From Pseudoalteromonas luteoviolacea S2607 (GTDB lineage Bacteria; Pseudomonadota; Gammaproteobacteria; Enterobacterales; Alteromonadaceae), in contig NZ_AUXV01000001.1 in assembly GCF_001625575.1 (NCBI RefSeq), positions 1 through 64,000 on the forward strand: 64,000 nucleotides of DNA. Direction: 5' to 3'. Numbering within the stretch: the stretch's first letter is position 1; each line of letters begins with the position of its first letter. Of the stretch, positions 53,664 to 63,027 are shown piece by piece. The translations under genes and the position numbers were made by a program. The notes beneath the pieces were generated by a model. That model ran no database searches and was not told the DNA's origin. It was given only the letters and a program-made list of their open reading frames with translations.

Positions 53664-55724
53664 TTAAAAGCTCACATTTACCGGTGTAGTTGGCGCTGAG
53701 CCAGACGCATCACTCCAACATTTTACTTCACCGTTGGCAATCAACGCGCATGATTTTCCATCGGCATTGGCGATTTGTATCGCATCTGCGATCCCGCTCA
53801 CAGTGTAGTCACCGTCACCATGCGCTGAGCACTTTACAGTACCGTCGTACATTACTGCACATACTCTCGACGTCGGTTCATTTTCACCTGTAATGGCCAC
53901 TCGTTGCGCACCTTTTAGATAGGTGAACTCAAAGGGCGTTAGATACTGTTCACCATCAATGAACCCCCAACATTTTAGTTTATTTTCGCTCGGCTTTGAG
54001 CCTGCATCAATGGCACATGCAACAACATCAGAACTGACCAAATCTAAAACGTTGGTAATACCGGAAATCGTAGTAATTTCATTTTTAGAGCTGCGAGAGC
54101 CACTTAAGATGGTTTTGCCTAAACACTTGACCTCACCTGTATGCATTGCCGCGCACACATGCCCAGCACCTAACGGGTTGCCAACCGCAATTTGTTTCAC
54201 GCCCACGAGTTCAGAACTTTCAATATTTACAGGGTCACTGCCACTCCAGCTATTTCTGTTATTTAAAATCGGAAAAGAACCCCAACATTTAATAACACCT
54301 CGCTCGGTACTTTCTACATTGTTAAGCGTAATTTCAGCGCTGTCTTGTACTGCACACGTGAAATTATCAGTTGCGGCTAGTTGAATCGCATTCGTAATCG
54401 AGTTAGTTAGTACCGGTGTCGAAGAATCTGTTGAGCTACCATTACCCAGTTGTTTGTGATCATTTCGACCCCAACATTGCACTGAGCGATCCGCCAAAAT
54501 GGCGCAACTATGGTAATTGCCTGCAGCAATTTGCGAAGCATTACTCAGCGAACCTGCTGACACTGGCGTACTTGAGTCATTCTCTGTACCATCACCAAGT
54601 TGCCCGTAGGTGTTAGTACCCCAACATTTTACTGACCCATTTGCTTGTACAAAACACGTATGCGCTTGACCCGCAGCTAAAGTGGTATCTTTTTTAACCT
54701 TAAAACCCGATGTACCCGTACCTACTGTTGCATCATTGGTCGTCATATTCAACTCACACGAGTTTGAAGTCAGGGATGAATCATAATTCCAAGACATGCA
54801 CTTATTATCATCTTCACATTGCTGCATACATGCTAATTCAGAGGTCACAGAAAGTGTCTTATATGAATTACCAACACGCTGTTGATTGCTAGCTACTGGG
54901 CTTAAAGCCAAAGTCTTTTCTTTAACACCTGAGGTACAAACACTACACGTTACTGGTGTGTTACCTGAGCTCTTCAACCAACACCGTGGTGTTGCACCCT
55001 GAACGCCTGCATCAACATAGGTCCAAGCACCGCATAACCCATCTTCTTGACACATTGCTTTGCACACGGATGCCTGATCGTCTGCGCTCAACGCAACATT
55101 GTAATACTCATTACCAAATCGATCAGTATCTGGCTCCTCGGAACCCATATGCTCATTAGTCGGGGCCGATTTATACCCCGATGTACAGCTTGCACAAGGT
55201 TGATTAAAGTTGGTCGAACTTTTTAGCCAGCACATGCCGTTGGTGTGCTGAACACCTGGGTCAACATAAGTCCATGAGCGACAACGCTTGTCATTTTTAC
55301 AAGCAGCCGAACAAACACTTTGATCGTTTTGTTCTACCGCAAAGTTCAGATACTCTCGACCATATCTGTCCATATCAATTTCTGTATCACTCATGCTATT
55401 AGAAGCTACATTTACATTTGTGACCACCTTATAACCTGAGGAACAATGGGCACAAGGAGCAGGTGTATTTTCAGATTTTTTTAACCAGCACATCCCATTG
55501 GTGTGTTGAACGCCGGGGTCAACATAGGTCCATGAACGACAAATGCCATCATTTTCACATGCTGTTTTACAAACATTTAGATCATTCAGTTCCACAACGA
55601 AGCTTCGATATTCTCCACCAAACCTATCTTTACCCTCTTCCACCGCACTCATTGAGCTTGCTATTGTATAGCAAGGCAATATCACGCTTATCAGTAGAAG
55701 CAAAAACCTCAATTGACTATTCAT
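53664..55724 (-). CDS. Exported protein with PAN/Apple domains and RCC1-like repeats
   Basis: 686 residues with a signal peptide (LRFLLLLISVILPCYTIAS). Three tandem PAN_4-type units, about 30-105, 115-185 and 195-265, share 'GG/REY..VVELNDLNVCKTAC', 'CRSWTYVDPGVQ' and 'CWLK' motifs with conserved cysteines. A fourth diverged unit is at 280-340 (SELACMQQCEDDNKCMSWNY). Residues 345-680 contain RCC1-like repeats (AGQAHTCFVQANGSVKCWG, AAGNYHSCAILADRSVQCWG) that would form a propeller. PAN domains bind carbohydrate or protein. The combination suggests an adhesin- or lectin-like secreted or surface protein. Upstream region has an inverted repeat. Confidence 0.85.
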   Translation of the reverse strand: MNSQLRFLLLLISVILPCYTIASSMSAVEEGKDRFGGEYRSFVVELNDLNVCKTACENDGICRSWTYVDPGVQHTNGMCWLKKSENTPAPCAHCSSGYKVVTNVNVASNSMSDTEIDMDRYGREYLNFAVEQNDQSVCSAACKNDKRCRSWTYVDPGVQHTNGMCWLKSSTNFNQPCASCTSGYKSAPTNEHMGSEEPDTDRFGNEYYNVALSADDQASVCKAMCQEDGLCGAWTYVDAGVQGATPRCWLKSSGNTPVTCSVCTSGVKEKTLALSPVASNQQRVGNSYKTLSVTSELACMQQCEDDNKCMSWNYDSSLTSNSCELNMTTNDATVGTGTSGFKVKKDTTLAAGQAHTCFVQANGSVKCWGTNTYGQLGDGTENDSSTPVSAGSLSNASQIAAGNYHSCAILADRSVQCWGRNDHKQLGNGSSTDSSTPVLTNSITNAIQLAATDNFTCAVQDSAEITLNNVESTERGVIKCWGSFPILNNRNSWSGSDPVNIESSELVGVKQIAVGNPLGAGHVCAAMHTGEVKCLGKTILSGSRSSKNEITTISGITNVLDLVSSDVVACAIDAGSKPSENKLKCWGFIDGEQYLTPFEFTYLKGAQRVAITGENEPTSRVCAVMYDGTVKCSAHGDGDYTVSGIADAIQIANADGKSCALIANGEVKCWSDASGSAPTTPVNVSF

Positions 55725-56046
55725 AGTTTATCCTTTCGAATGATTATATTTATGGCATGTTCCAAACCTAATTTTCGAAACCAAGCTTGAATAGTGTGTT
55801 TTTAACAATATTAAAGCATCAAAACCATTACACTTGATTACAAGTGTAATCAGCGAAGCGTAAAAGCTAAATAAAACAACGTTGAGTTCAGAAAAAGTAA
55901 ATACCACTCATTAAGTGATTAAAATTTATTGCAGTTAACGCAATAGATAGCAATTTACAACTGACTGTGCTCCCACAACACATATTTGGTTATATTGCAT
56001 TTCAAAGAAGAGGAAGTAGCCAACTATCCTGGCTACTTAAGGCTGA
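55725..56046. other. 322-base gap with a 10-base inverted repeat
   Basis: Contains ATTACACTTG-atta-CAAGTGTAAT at 55827-55850, a perfect hairpin about 100 bases before the PAN/RCC1 start. It could be an operator. No gene was seen; the rest is A+T-rich. Confidence 0.45.
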
Positions 56047-57612
56047 TTAAATATCTAAAATTACCGCCAAGCGCTTTTTAATAAGCGGATTATTTTGTTC
56101 GTGATACAGCGCTTGCAACCTATCTACATTACTTTCAGACAGTTTGTAATTCGCTTGCTTATATACCCGAGTGAAAGAGTCTATTGTTGTGACATGAGGC
56201 GTTTGCACTAAGCTTGCGATTACTTGATCTTGATACTCAGTTTTATGCGCTAAAGATTTGATCGTATTATTGCGAACCTGAGTGTCACTATGATGTAAGT
56301 AATTGGGCAGCTTTTCGACCAATTCAGGGTTTTTGCTATTGGCAATTGCCAGTATTGCCGTAGGTAATTGAGCTGGATCAGAGAGTTTAGTATTTAAAAA
56401 TCCAGCAACCTGCTGAGACTGCATGGGTGAAAACCGATTCATGGTGCCAATGCTCAACATTGCCATGTTCGACAGCGCAGTATTCTCAACGTTATCAGCC
56501 ACCGTTTGTAAGCTCGAAAATGCAATGTTTGTGGCATTTTCAAACCGACCGAGGGCCATCACTATTTTTTGTCGTACTTGCTGACCAAGTTCTTCATCGC
56601 TCATCAGATCAGACAGCATTTGCTCTGCTTGCGGGGTTTGCGCTTTTTGCAACGCATAAATCAATGCCGAGTTGAGTCTTACATGATTCATCAATAACGA
56701 CTTAATCTCATTTTGGTCCTGATTGGCCAGCAAGTATTTACCCAACTGCGCGGCAAGGTCCGTATCCAAAGACGACTTGAGCTCAGTTAAATGAGAAAGC
56801 AAATTTTCGTCTGTGATGTCATAGACTTGTTTGGCCTCTAATTTAGCTGTGGACACTGTCGCATTTTGGTTATTGTTCCAACCAATATAGTCAAAACTTG
56901 AAAAGTCGATCGGTCTAACAAACACCGATTGTACAACATCATAATGTTGCCCACCTTGCTGCCAGACCTGTTGATTATGATAATTAAGCTCGCGAATACC
57001 GACCAAAATAGAACCGTTATCATTGAGCGTTAGCTGCCACTGTTCTTCCTCTTCGCGTTCTGGGTTGGATGCTGTGTTTATTCTCGTGCGACTTACCGCG
57101 TTATCTTTCTGGGTATATCGGAAAGTTTTAACCCCTTGCGCGTCTTCAAATGTCAAAGCAGCGCTAAGCGAGTAACTCATCAAGTCCAATACCCTAGGTA
57201 GCACGGATAATGTGTGTTGTTCACCTAACCCGAGTAAGTTTAACTTGGTAAACTGACCATCATCGTAGGTCATATAAAATGGCAACTGGGTAGGCATTTC
57301 TTGGACTTTATTGTCTGACGTGAACTGTATATTCGTGAGTATCGCCACCAAGTCTGATGCCCCCTCAGTTTTTGGCTTGAAATACATCTGCCAGCTGAGA
57401 TCTGAGAATGTAATTGCAGTACCTTTCTCACTTAAAACCGCTGAATGGATCTCAACCAGATACCCATATTCATGGTTATCCTTATGCATTGGTTGCGATG
57501 ATTCGGAGGCTGTGTATGTCACTTGCACCGAAGGCTTGCTATCTGAGTCCTTTAATACCAAAAATGCGCTAACAGCAATGACAAATATCGCAATAATCGT
57601 TATTTTTTTCAT
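56047..57612 (-). CDS. Exported HEAT-repeat protein resembling the N-terminal half of vitellogenin/MTP-type lipid-transfer proteins
   Basis: 521 residues with an N-terminal signal anchor (ITIIAIFVIAVSAFLVL). Residues 30-200 are beta-rich, with a motif 'PFYMTYDDGQFTKLNLLG...VLPRVLDLMSYSL' (near 107-145) that recalls the vitellogenin_N pattern of a short 'F-E-..-G-K-[IV]-..' strand before a hydrophobic helix. Residues 255-520 are an alpha-helical HEAT-like superhelix (LIYALQKAQTPQAEQMLSDL, MALGRFENATNIAFSSLQ, NMAMLSIGTMNRFSP) in the same order as the lipovitellin helical domain. The resemblance is by eye only; a generic HEAT protein is the alternative. It follows the other exported gene after a hairpin. 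Confidence 0.55.
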   Translation of the reverse strand: MKKITIIAIFVIAVSAFLVLKDSDSKPSVQVTYTASESSQPMHKDNHEYGYLVEIHSAVLSEKGTAITFSDLSWQMYFKPKTEGASDLVAILTNIQFTSDNKVQEMPTQLPFYMTYDDGQFTKLNLLGLGEQHTLSVLPRVLDLMSYSLSAALTFEDAQGVKTFRYTQKDNAVSRTRINTASNPEREEEEQWQLTLNDNGSILVGIRELNYHNQQVWQQGGQHYDVVQSVFVRPIDFSSFDYIGWNNNQNATVSTAKLEAKQVYDITDENLLSHLTELKSSLDTDLAAQLGKYLLANQDQNEIKSLLMNHVRLNSALIYALQKAQTPQAEQMLSDLMSDEELGQQVRQKIVMALGRFENATNIAFSSLQTVADNVENTALSNMAMLSIGTMNRFSPMQSQQVAGFLNTKLSDPAQLPTAILAIANSKNPELVEKLPNYLHHSDTQVRNNTIKSLAHKTEYQDQVIASLVQTPHVTTIDSFTRVYKQANYKLSESNVDRLQALYHEQNNPLIKKRLAVILDI

Positions 57613-57626
57613 GTTCTTATCTCAAA

Positions 57627-57646
57627 GTGGTGGCCGGGGCCACCAC
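57627..57646 (-). other. Intercistronic GC-rich hairpin
   Basis: GTGGTGGCC-GG-GGCCACCAC, a perfect 9-base stem lying between the two exported-protein genes, with no U-tract after it on the minus strand. It may stabilise or attenuate the transcript so that the first gene is expressed above the second. Confidence 0.55.
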
Positions 57647-57655
57647 AGTCAAATA

Positions 57656-58627
57656 TTAAAGCGCTTCCCAAACAGGGCTTGCGTATTCGTATAGCACCGT
57701 TTCACGTGTATAAAGTGGATCCCACTTCATTACGTCAACATTAAACTGCAACAAGCCCCAAAGCTTTTTGCAGTAAGCTTGGATTTTTCCATCTCCACCA
57801 GTTAGCTTAGTGCTCACTTTGAGCTCTAAGAAGCCTTGCTCAATAACTTGCTCATCTTGAACTACACGGCGAATACCAGCTTCAACGTAGCCTTTGCCTT
57901 TGACTTTCAATAGGTTTAGCTTTCCTTTTACGCCTGCTTCAGAAATACCGTGGCCAAAGCTACCATACGCTGAACTTGACACTAAGCCACTCACATACGG
58001 CTCAACAGCTGCGTATAAATAATCTGGGCGTCTTACACCATCGACTTCAAATGGCTCTTCATTGCCATGTCCACCAACAACACCACCTACAGTGAACTCA
58101 GCGCCAGCTTCAATACCCGCACCAAACTTTACACCCACTTTTAGCAAACCAAGTGGATCGAGTGGTAGCTCAACTTTTGGCTTAATTACTTCAGGGATTA
58201 AATCAAAATAATATTCCACAGGGTAAGTGATAGATGCATTCAAAAGATCATCACAATTTGGCTTGAAGCTCGCTACTGTGTCGTCACCTACGGTAAAGTT
58301 AAAGCTCATGCCCTGAGTACAATCTAACTTGCTGGGGTTAAAAGCAAATTCCAATTCACCAATCGACATTTTGAAGTTGCGATTGTGTAATTTCAGCCAA
58401 TTTCCAGCTTGATAAAAGCCCTGAGTTGCACCGTTTGCTACTTGATCAACATACATCCACCCCTGTTGATCGCGGTACTGATGAGACTGCCCAATAACGT
58501 CATTTTTTTGAATTGAGCGCACATTGCGCTCAACATAACCTGGATCTTTATATAGATATGCATCAGCGGCTGGTGACAATGTGATCGCAGAGATGACGCC
58601 AAGTATTGCAGCGTAATTAAATTTCAT
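57656..58627 (-). CDS. Exported beta-rich protein of unknown function, partner of the HEAT-repeat protein
   Basis: 323 residues from the ATG at 58627 (GAGG 6 bases upstream; an ATG four codons earlier lies in the same frame). Signal peptide FNYAAILGVISAITLSPAADA. The mature chain is beta-prone, with alternating Gly/aliphatic stretches (VGVKFGAGIEAGAEFTVGGV, GVKGKLNLLKVKGKGYVEAG) and cysteines near 97, 115 and 279. It resembles amphipathic beta-sheet repeats, not a barrel with known motifs. It is the first gene of a pair with the HEAT-repeat protein. Confidence 0.6.
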   Translation of the reverse strand: MKFNYAAILGVISAITLSPAADAYLYKDPGYVERNVRSIQKNDVIGQSHQYRDQQGWMYVDQVANGATQGFYQAGNWLKLHNRNFKMSIGELEFAFNPSKLDCTQGMSFNFTVGDDTVASFKPNCDDLLNASITYPVEYYFDLIPEVIKPKVELPLDPLGLLKVGVKFGAGIEAGAEFTVGGVVGGHGNEEPFEVDGVRRPDYLYAAVEPYVSGLVSSSAYGSFGHGISEAGVKGKLNLLKVKGKGYVEAGIRRVVQDEQVIEQGFLELKVSTKLTGGDGKIQAYCKKLWGLLQFNVDVMKWDPLYTRETVLYEYASPVWEAL

Positions 58628-59068
58628 GGTTTTCCTCATGTTTTTGAGTTATTAAATTTATGAATGTTGCGCAACACTTGTAAACTAACACTCAATTTTT
58701 ACATTTTGCTTTCATTTTTACCTTTATTGGTTAATTCATTGACGCTGACTCAATGCGTATCTCAGATTTTCAGATTAAAAGTAAACGTTAAAAGCCCATT
58801 AATTTCACTGAATTACTAATTAGAGCATAGAGTTACATTGGAATATTTCGTCACAATTGAGATACTCACGTTTGCAACTTATATCATTGTGAAATTTTTA
58901 ATTGATTTTGATGTAAAACTGGTATTTGACCGCAACAAAACACACCCGCTCATACCATGCACGTTGCATTTATATTGCCTAATTAAAATGTAGTGATTAC
59001 AACCCTTTACCTAACCTTCTGAGACACCATATACTCATAGGTAAATACCTATCTAAAATTGGAATGAC
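58628..59068. other. 441-base intergenic region between divergent genes
   Basis: Holds the promoter regions of two divergent genes. ATAGGTA-AA-TACCTAT at 59037-59052 is a perfect palindrome of the same 7-2-7 form as the one at 26109. No gene is seen on either strand. Confidence 0.5.
59037..59052. promoter_or_regulatory. Palindrome upstream of LysR gene
   Basis: ATAGGTA-AA-TACCTAT lies 16 bases before the LysR ATG. It probably overlaps the LysR promoter and serves in autoregulation. Confidence 0.45.
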
Positions 59069-59968
59069 ATGCTACCTAGCCAACTTCCTATGTTTATCGC
59101 AGCAGCAAAAGAAGGCAGCTTTTCAGGTGCAGGACGTAAGTTAGGCGTATCTGCGTCCGCTGTTAGCAAAAGTATATCCGCCCTTGAAATGCAAACAGGT
59201 ACTCGTTTGTTCCATCGCAGCACACGACAGTTTTCTCTTACCGAGGATGGTCTGATCTTATTTCAGAAAATTTCGCCGCTATTGTCAGAAATTGACAACA
59301 GCATAGAAAGTATCTCGCAGCAAAATCAACAAGCCAAAGGCAAGCTAAAAATCAACTTACCAGACAGCTTTGGCCGTGAATTTGTCTTACCCCACCTAAC
59401 GACCTTTTTGAAAGCCCATGAAGGCATTGAGCTTGACCTTGTTTTCGATGATCGGACGCTCAATATTGTGGAAGAAGGGTTTGATATCGGCATTGGTAAC
59501 AAAATAAATGAAGATAGCCGACTGATAGCGCGAAGACTTTACACCATGCAATCTGGTATTTTCGCAACACAAAAGTACTGTGAAACGTTTGGCGTGCCAG
59601 CATCTCTTGAAGACCTCCGTTTACATAACTGCGTTGTCTACAACCCATTAGGACTAGGTCAGCGGTTTACTTGGCCGTTATTGAATGACGCTAAAGAGCA
59701 GATTCGTATTGAGCCAAAAGGTAATCTAACGGTCTCTAGTATCAGTGCAGCAAAAGCGGCCATGCTACAACATTTAGGGCTCGCCTACATGGGGAGGTGG
59801 CATGTTGAATCAGAGCTCAGTACCGGAGAGGTTATCCCTATTTTACCCAACCATTGGAGCACACCAAGCACGGTATGGCTCTATTACTCATCTAAAGCGC
59901 ATTTACCCAAAAGAACACGCTTATTGATTGACTACCTCGTGGATAACATCGCTCAGAACGCTTCATAG
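59069..59968 (+). CDS. LysR-family regulator preceding an SDR gene
   Basis: 299 residues. HTH at 3-63 (GSFSGAGRKLGVSASAVSKS, then ISALEMQTGTRLFHRSTRQF) and effector-binding domain from about 88 with KINLPDSFGREFVLPHL. It is upstream of and co-directional with the short SDR gene, which it may regulate. The palindrome just before its start suggests autoregulation. Confidence 0.9.
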   Translation: MLPSQLPMFIAAAKEGSFSGAGRKLGVSASAVSKSISALEMQTGTRLFHRSTRQFSLTEDGLILFQKISPLLSEIDNSIESISQQNQQAKGKLKINLPDSFGREFVLPHLTTFLKAHEGIELDLVFDDRTLNIVEEGFDIGIGNKINEDSRLIARRLYTMQSGIFATQKYCETFGVPASLEDLRLHNCVVYNPLGLGQRFTWPLLNDAKEQIRIEPKGNLTVSSISAAKAAMLQHLGLAYMGRWHVESELSTGEVIPILPNHWSTPSTVWLYYSSKAHLPKRTRLLIDYLVDNIAQNAS

Positions 59969-60035
59969 CTCATTAAACTTGTGAATTTTAGTCACAACTG
60001 AAATGAGCTTTACCCTACTACTGCGCACAACTGAT

Positions 60036-60070
60036 TTCATAAATAATGAGCTCAATTCATAAATCATGAG
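60036..60070 (+). promoter_or_regulatory. Two direct repeats with 20-base period upstream of the SDR gene
   Basis: TTCATAAAT[A/C]ATGAG occurs at 60036-60050 and 60056-60070, differing at one base and spaced 20 bases apart, about two helical turns. This is a plausible regulator-binding array. The second copy spans the ATG at 60066, which favours the ATG at 60081 as the start. Confidence 0.5.
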
Positions 60071-60080
60071 AGCAGAGACT

Positions 60081-60680
60081 ATGAAAAAAATACTCGTACT
60101 TGGTTCGACAGGCTTGTTAGGTAACGCTTTACTAGGTGCATTAAAACCGCGCTATGAGGTAATCGAAGCGTCATTCAGTCACCCTGAAAATGCATTTGAT
60201 TTGTCTGATCCCCAATCACTGATGGCACTGTTTGAAAAAGTCGGCACGGTAGATGCCATTATCTGTACTGCTGGTGTTGCCAATATTGTTGACTGGCACA
60301 CAGCACAAAGCACTGACTGGACGTTTGCCATCAACAACAAGATGATGGGACAAATTAATACGCTCAGATTTGGCGAAAAATTTGTCAACGACGGCGGCGT
60401 GATCATTTTAACCTCGGGTATATTGGCGCAGCACCCTTTTAAAGGCAGTAGTGTTGTTACCACCGTCAATGCCGCCGTAGAAGCAGCGGTAAAAGCCGCC
60501 GCCATTGAAGTTGAACGTATTAGGTTTAATGCAATATCACCGGGTTGGATCTCTGAGACCATGGTCAGTATGGGTATGGATCCAGAACCAGGTATGCCCG
60601 CTAATGAGGTTGCACAATACTATGTTAATTTACTAGATAACAGCGAGAGTGGCACAACAAATATCGCCGCTAAAATCTAA
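60081..60680 (+). CDS. Short-chain dehydrogenase/reductase, compact type
   Basis: 199 residues from the ATG at 60081; the ATG at 60066 lies in a repeat. NAD(P) site ILVLGSTGLLGNALL near residues 4-18, ICTAGVANIV near 70, and helix AAVEAAVKAAAIEVERI with the expected YxxxK replaced by NAAVEAAVKAA. The Tyr of the canonical catalytic motif is absent, which occurs in the compact, 200-residue SDR subfamily. Oxidoreductase of unknown substrate; LysR immediately upstream. Confidence 0.82.
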   Translation: MKKILVLGSTGLLGNALLGALKPRYEVIEASFSHPENAFDLSDPQSLMALFEKVGTVDAIICTAGVANIVDWHTAQSTDWTFAINNKMMGQINTLRFGEKFVNDGGVIILTSGILAQHPFKGSSVVTTVNAAVEAAVKAAAIEVERIRFNAISPGWISETMVSMGMDPEPGMPANEVAQYYVNLLDNSESGTTNIAAKI

Positions 60681-60851
60681 TACAATTACAGATCCAACAG
60701 AGGATAGGCCCCAATAAAAAACATCGGTGGCCTATTACACTAAGTTGTAAAAACAGACTACCAGTCAGCAATTTATAAAATTAATAATTAATTCGTCGAC
60801 GCTACCTGTAACTTAACTTAAATGATTGCGCAGTACCTGCTTTACCAATAC

Positions 60852-60870
60852 CATAATGATACTTTATAAC
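60852..60870 (+). promoter_or_regulatory. Fur-like box upstream of the siderophore receptor
   Basis: CATAATGATACTTTATAAC matches the 19-base Fur consensus (GATAATGATAATCATTATC) at about 13 of 19 positions. It covers the ATG at 60856. Iron-repressed expression is therefore likely. Confidence 0.5.
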
Positions 60871-62991
60871 ATAACAAACGGTATTCTAGTGTCTAAGCAG
60901 TATCTAGCTCTTATAATCTCTTCTCTCCTTGTCCCTAATTTTGTTTTTGCTACCGAGCAAGATAAAGAAATTGAAACTATTCAGGTCGTTGAAAAACGAC
61001 TTCCTTATCGCGGAAATGTCTCTATAAACGATTTACCGCAATCTGTCTCTGTCGTTTCTAGCGATTTACTCAACGATATTGGCGTGAAAGACTTTCAAAA
61101 CGCAGTAGGCTTGGTTAGCGCTATTTCACGACAAAATAATTTTGGCGGCCTTTGGGAAAGTTTTGCAATCAGAGGCTTTGCAGGTGATGAAAATCTGCCA
61201 TCGGCCTATTTAATTAACGGATTCAGTGCCGGTAGAGGCTATAGCGGCTTGCGCGATACCTCTAATATTCAATCTATTGAGATTTTGAAAGGCCCAGGCT
61301 CTGCACTTTATGGTCGCAGTGAACCCGGAGGCACCGTTAATATCATCACTAAAAAACCTCAATTTGAACAAAGTGGTTATATCGCGCTAACTGCGGGTGA
61401 ATTTGCCCAGCGTCGAGTCGAAGCAGATTACACCAATGGCCTCACTGACTCTGTGGCATTTCGTATTAATGGCGCCTATGAAAAAGCCAATAGTTACAGA
61501 GACACCATCAGTTCTGAAAAACTCGCACTAACGCCCTCTTTCACTTTTAAAGTCTCTGACTCGACACAGGTTAACTATGAGCTTGAATATGTCGATCAGG
61601 AGATCCCATTTGATCGTGGTATTCCTGTTTTACCGGGGCTTGAATTACCTGTCGAGCGCTTTTTAGGCGAGCCCAGTGATGGGCCAATTAAAGTCGAAGC
61701 GACAGGTCACCAATTTGAAATCTCACATCAATTGAATGACACTTGGATGTTCAATGCTGGATTGGGCTACCGCACATCTTCACTAACCGGACTTTCATCA
61801 GACACCGAGCTGTCGCCCGGACGCCAGCTTTTGTACATAGATGGAAAAACGCTGAATCGACAACGTCGTTATCGTGATTATGATGCGACAGATTTATCGG
61901 CACGACTAGAAATAAGTGGCGATGTCCAACTGTTTGAACACAATCATAACGTACTTATTGGTGCCGATATTTATGACTATGAACTGGATTTTGAACAACA
62001 GCGTTACCGTGTAGCTTGGGGTAAGGGTGATTCAACCTACAGTATCAATATTTTCAACCCAGTTTATGGACAAGCAAAGCCTGCAATGAGTCCAACCATT
62101 CACAACCTCGAAGCGCAAAAAGCTTGGGGCGTATATCTGCAAGATCAAATTGATGTCACGGACGCATTACAAATACTTGTTGGTGCGCGCCTTGATAAGT
62201 TTGAACAAACGGTCACGAATCAGCTTAAACAAACGGCCAGCGAACAGTCACAAACAGAGTTCAATCCTCGTGCTGGCGTTGTGTACCGCATCAATAAACA
62301 GCTGAATTGGTACTCAAGCTATTCAGAAGGGTTTAGACCTAACGCGGGGGCTGATTTTGAAGGTAATACGTTCGAACCGGAAAAGAGTCAATCGCTAGAA
62401 ACGGGTATAAAGTTCACAACAGCCAACGATACCGTGCGTTTAAATACTGCACTTTTTAAAGCTGAAAAGTCAAACATTCTAACGGTCGACCCTGTCAACG
62501 AAGGCTTCTCTGCGGCGCTTGGTAAAGCACAAAGTAAGGGAGTCGAACTCGACTTAGTTTGGGATATAAGTAATCAAACCGAGCTGTCTGTTAGCTACGC
62601 ATATACCAAAGCCGAAACAGCCAACGATATGGTAAACCTCGATTGGGGTGTGCAGTTACCCGCGGGCAGTCAATTGATTAATATTCCTGAACATAGTGCG
62701 AATGTCATATTGCGCCACAACCGTGCGCTGGCTGGTTACCCTGTCGACTTTGGTGCTCACGTTCAATATGTCGGCACGCGGTTAGGTGAAACCATCAACC
62801 CAGACTATACCCTACCAGCTTACACACTGGTAAATCTGTTTTTCAACGTTGAGCTGACGCAAGATCTTGGCCTGCAATTGAAGCTAGATAACGCGTTTGA
62901 CGAGCGCTACTACGCAAACTCCTATTCTCATATGTGGACGATGCCAGGTCAGCCATCAAAGTATAGCGCAACGCTAAAATATCAATTCTAA
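60856..62991 (+). CDS. TonB-dependent siderophore receptor
   Basis: About 711 residues from ATG 60856. A GTG at 60889 gives a tidier signal peptide (SKQYLALIISSLLVPNFVFA) and would put the Fur-like box fully upstream; the choice is open. TonB box IETIQVVE lies near the mature N-terminus. The plug has DLPQSVSVVSSDLLND and IEILKGPGSALYGRSEPGGT (NIITKKP). The barrel has the family words ARLDKFEQTVTN, NPRAGVVYRI, YSEGFRPNAGADF and FEPEKSQSLETG, and ends YSATLKYQF with a terminal Phe for Bam-assisted assembly. FhuA/FoxA-like group. The ligand cannot be told; no siderophore synthesis genes are seen. Confidence 0.92.
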   Translation: MILYNITNGILVSKQYLALIISSLLVPNFVFATEQDKEIETIQVVEKRLPYRGNVSINDLPQSVSVVSSDLLNDIGVKDFQNAVGLVSAISRQNNFGGLWESFAIRGFAGDENLPSAYLINGFSAGRGYSGLRDTSNIQSIEILKGPGSALYGRSEPGGTVNIITKKPQFEQSGYIALTAGEFAQRRVEADYTNGLTDSVAFRINGAYEKANSYRDTISSEKLALTPSFTFKVSDSTQVNYELEYVDQEIPFDRGIPVLPGLELPVERFLGEPSDGPIKVEATGHQFEISHQLNDTWMFNAGLGYRTSSLTGLSSDTELSPGRQLLYIDGKTLNRQRRYRDYDATDLSARLEISGDVQLFEHNHNVLIGADIYDYELDFEQQRYRVAWGKGDSTYSINIFNPVYGQAKPAMSPTIHNLEAQKAWGVYLQDQIDVTDALQILVGARLDKFEQTVTNQLKQTASEQSQTEFNPRAGVVYRINKQLNWYSSYSEGFRPNAGADFEGNTFEPEKSQSLETGIKFTTANDTVRLNTALFKAEKSNILTVDPVNEGFSAALGKAQSKGVELDLVWDISNQTELSVSYAYTKAETANDMVNLDWGVQLPAGSQLINIPEHSANVILRHNRALAGYPVDFGAHVQYVGTRLGETINPDYTLPAYTLVNLFFNVELTQDLGLQLKLDNAFDERYYANSYSHMWTMPGQPSKYSATLKYQF

Positions 62992-63002
62992 TCAATAGGA
63001 AC

Positions 63003-63022
63003 GGCCTGCCTGCAGGCCTTTT
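63003..63022 (+). terminator. Terminator after the TonB receptor gene
   Basis: GGCCTG-CCTG-CAGGCC followed by TTTT, 12 bases after the receptor stop codon. Confidence 0.75.
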
Positions 63023-63027
63023 AAACT

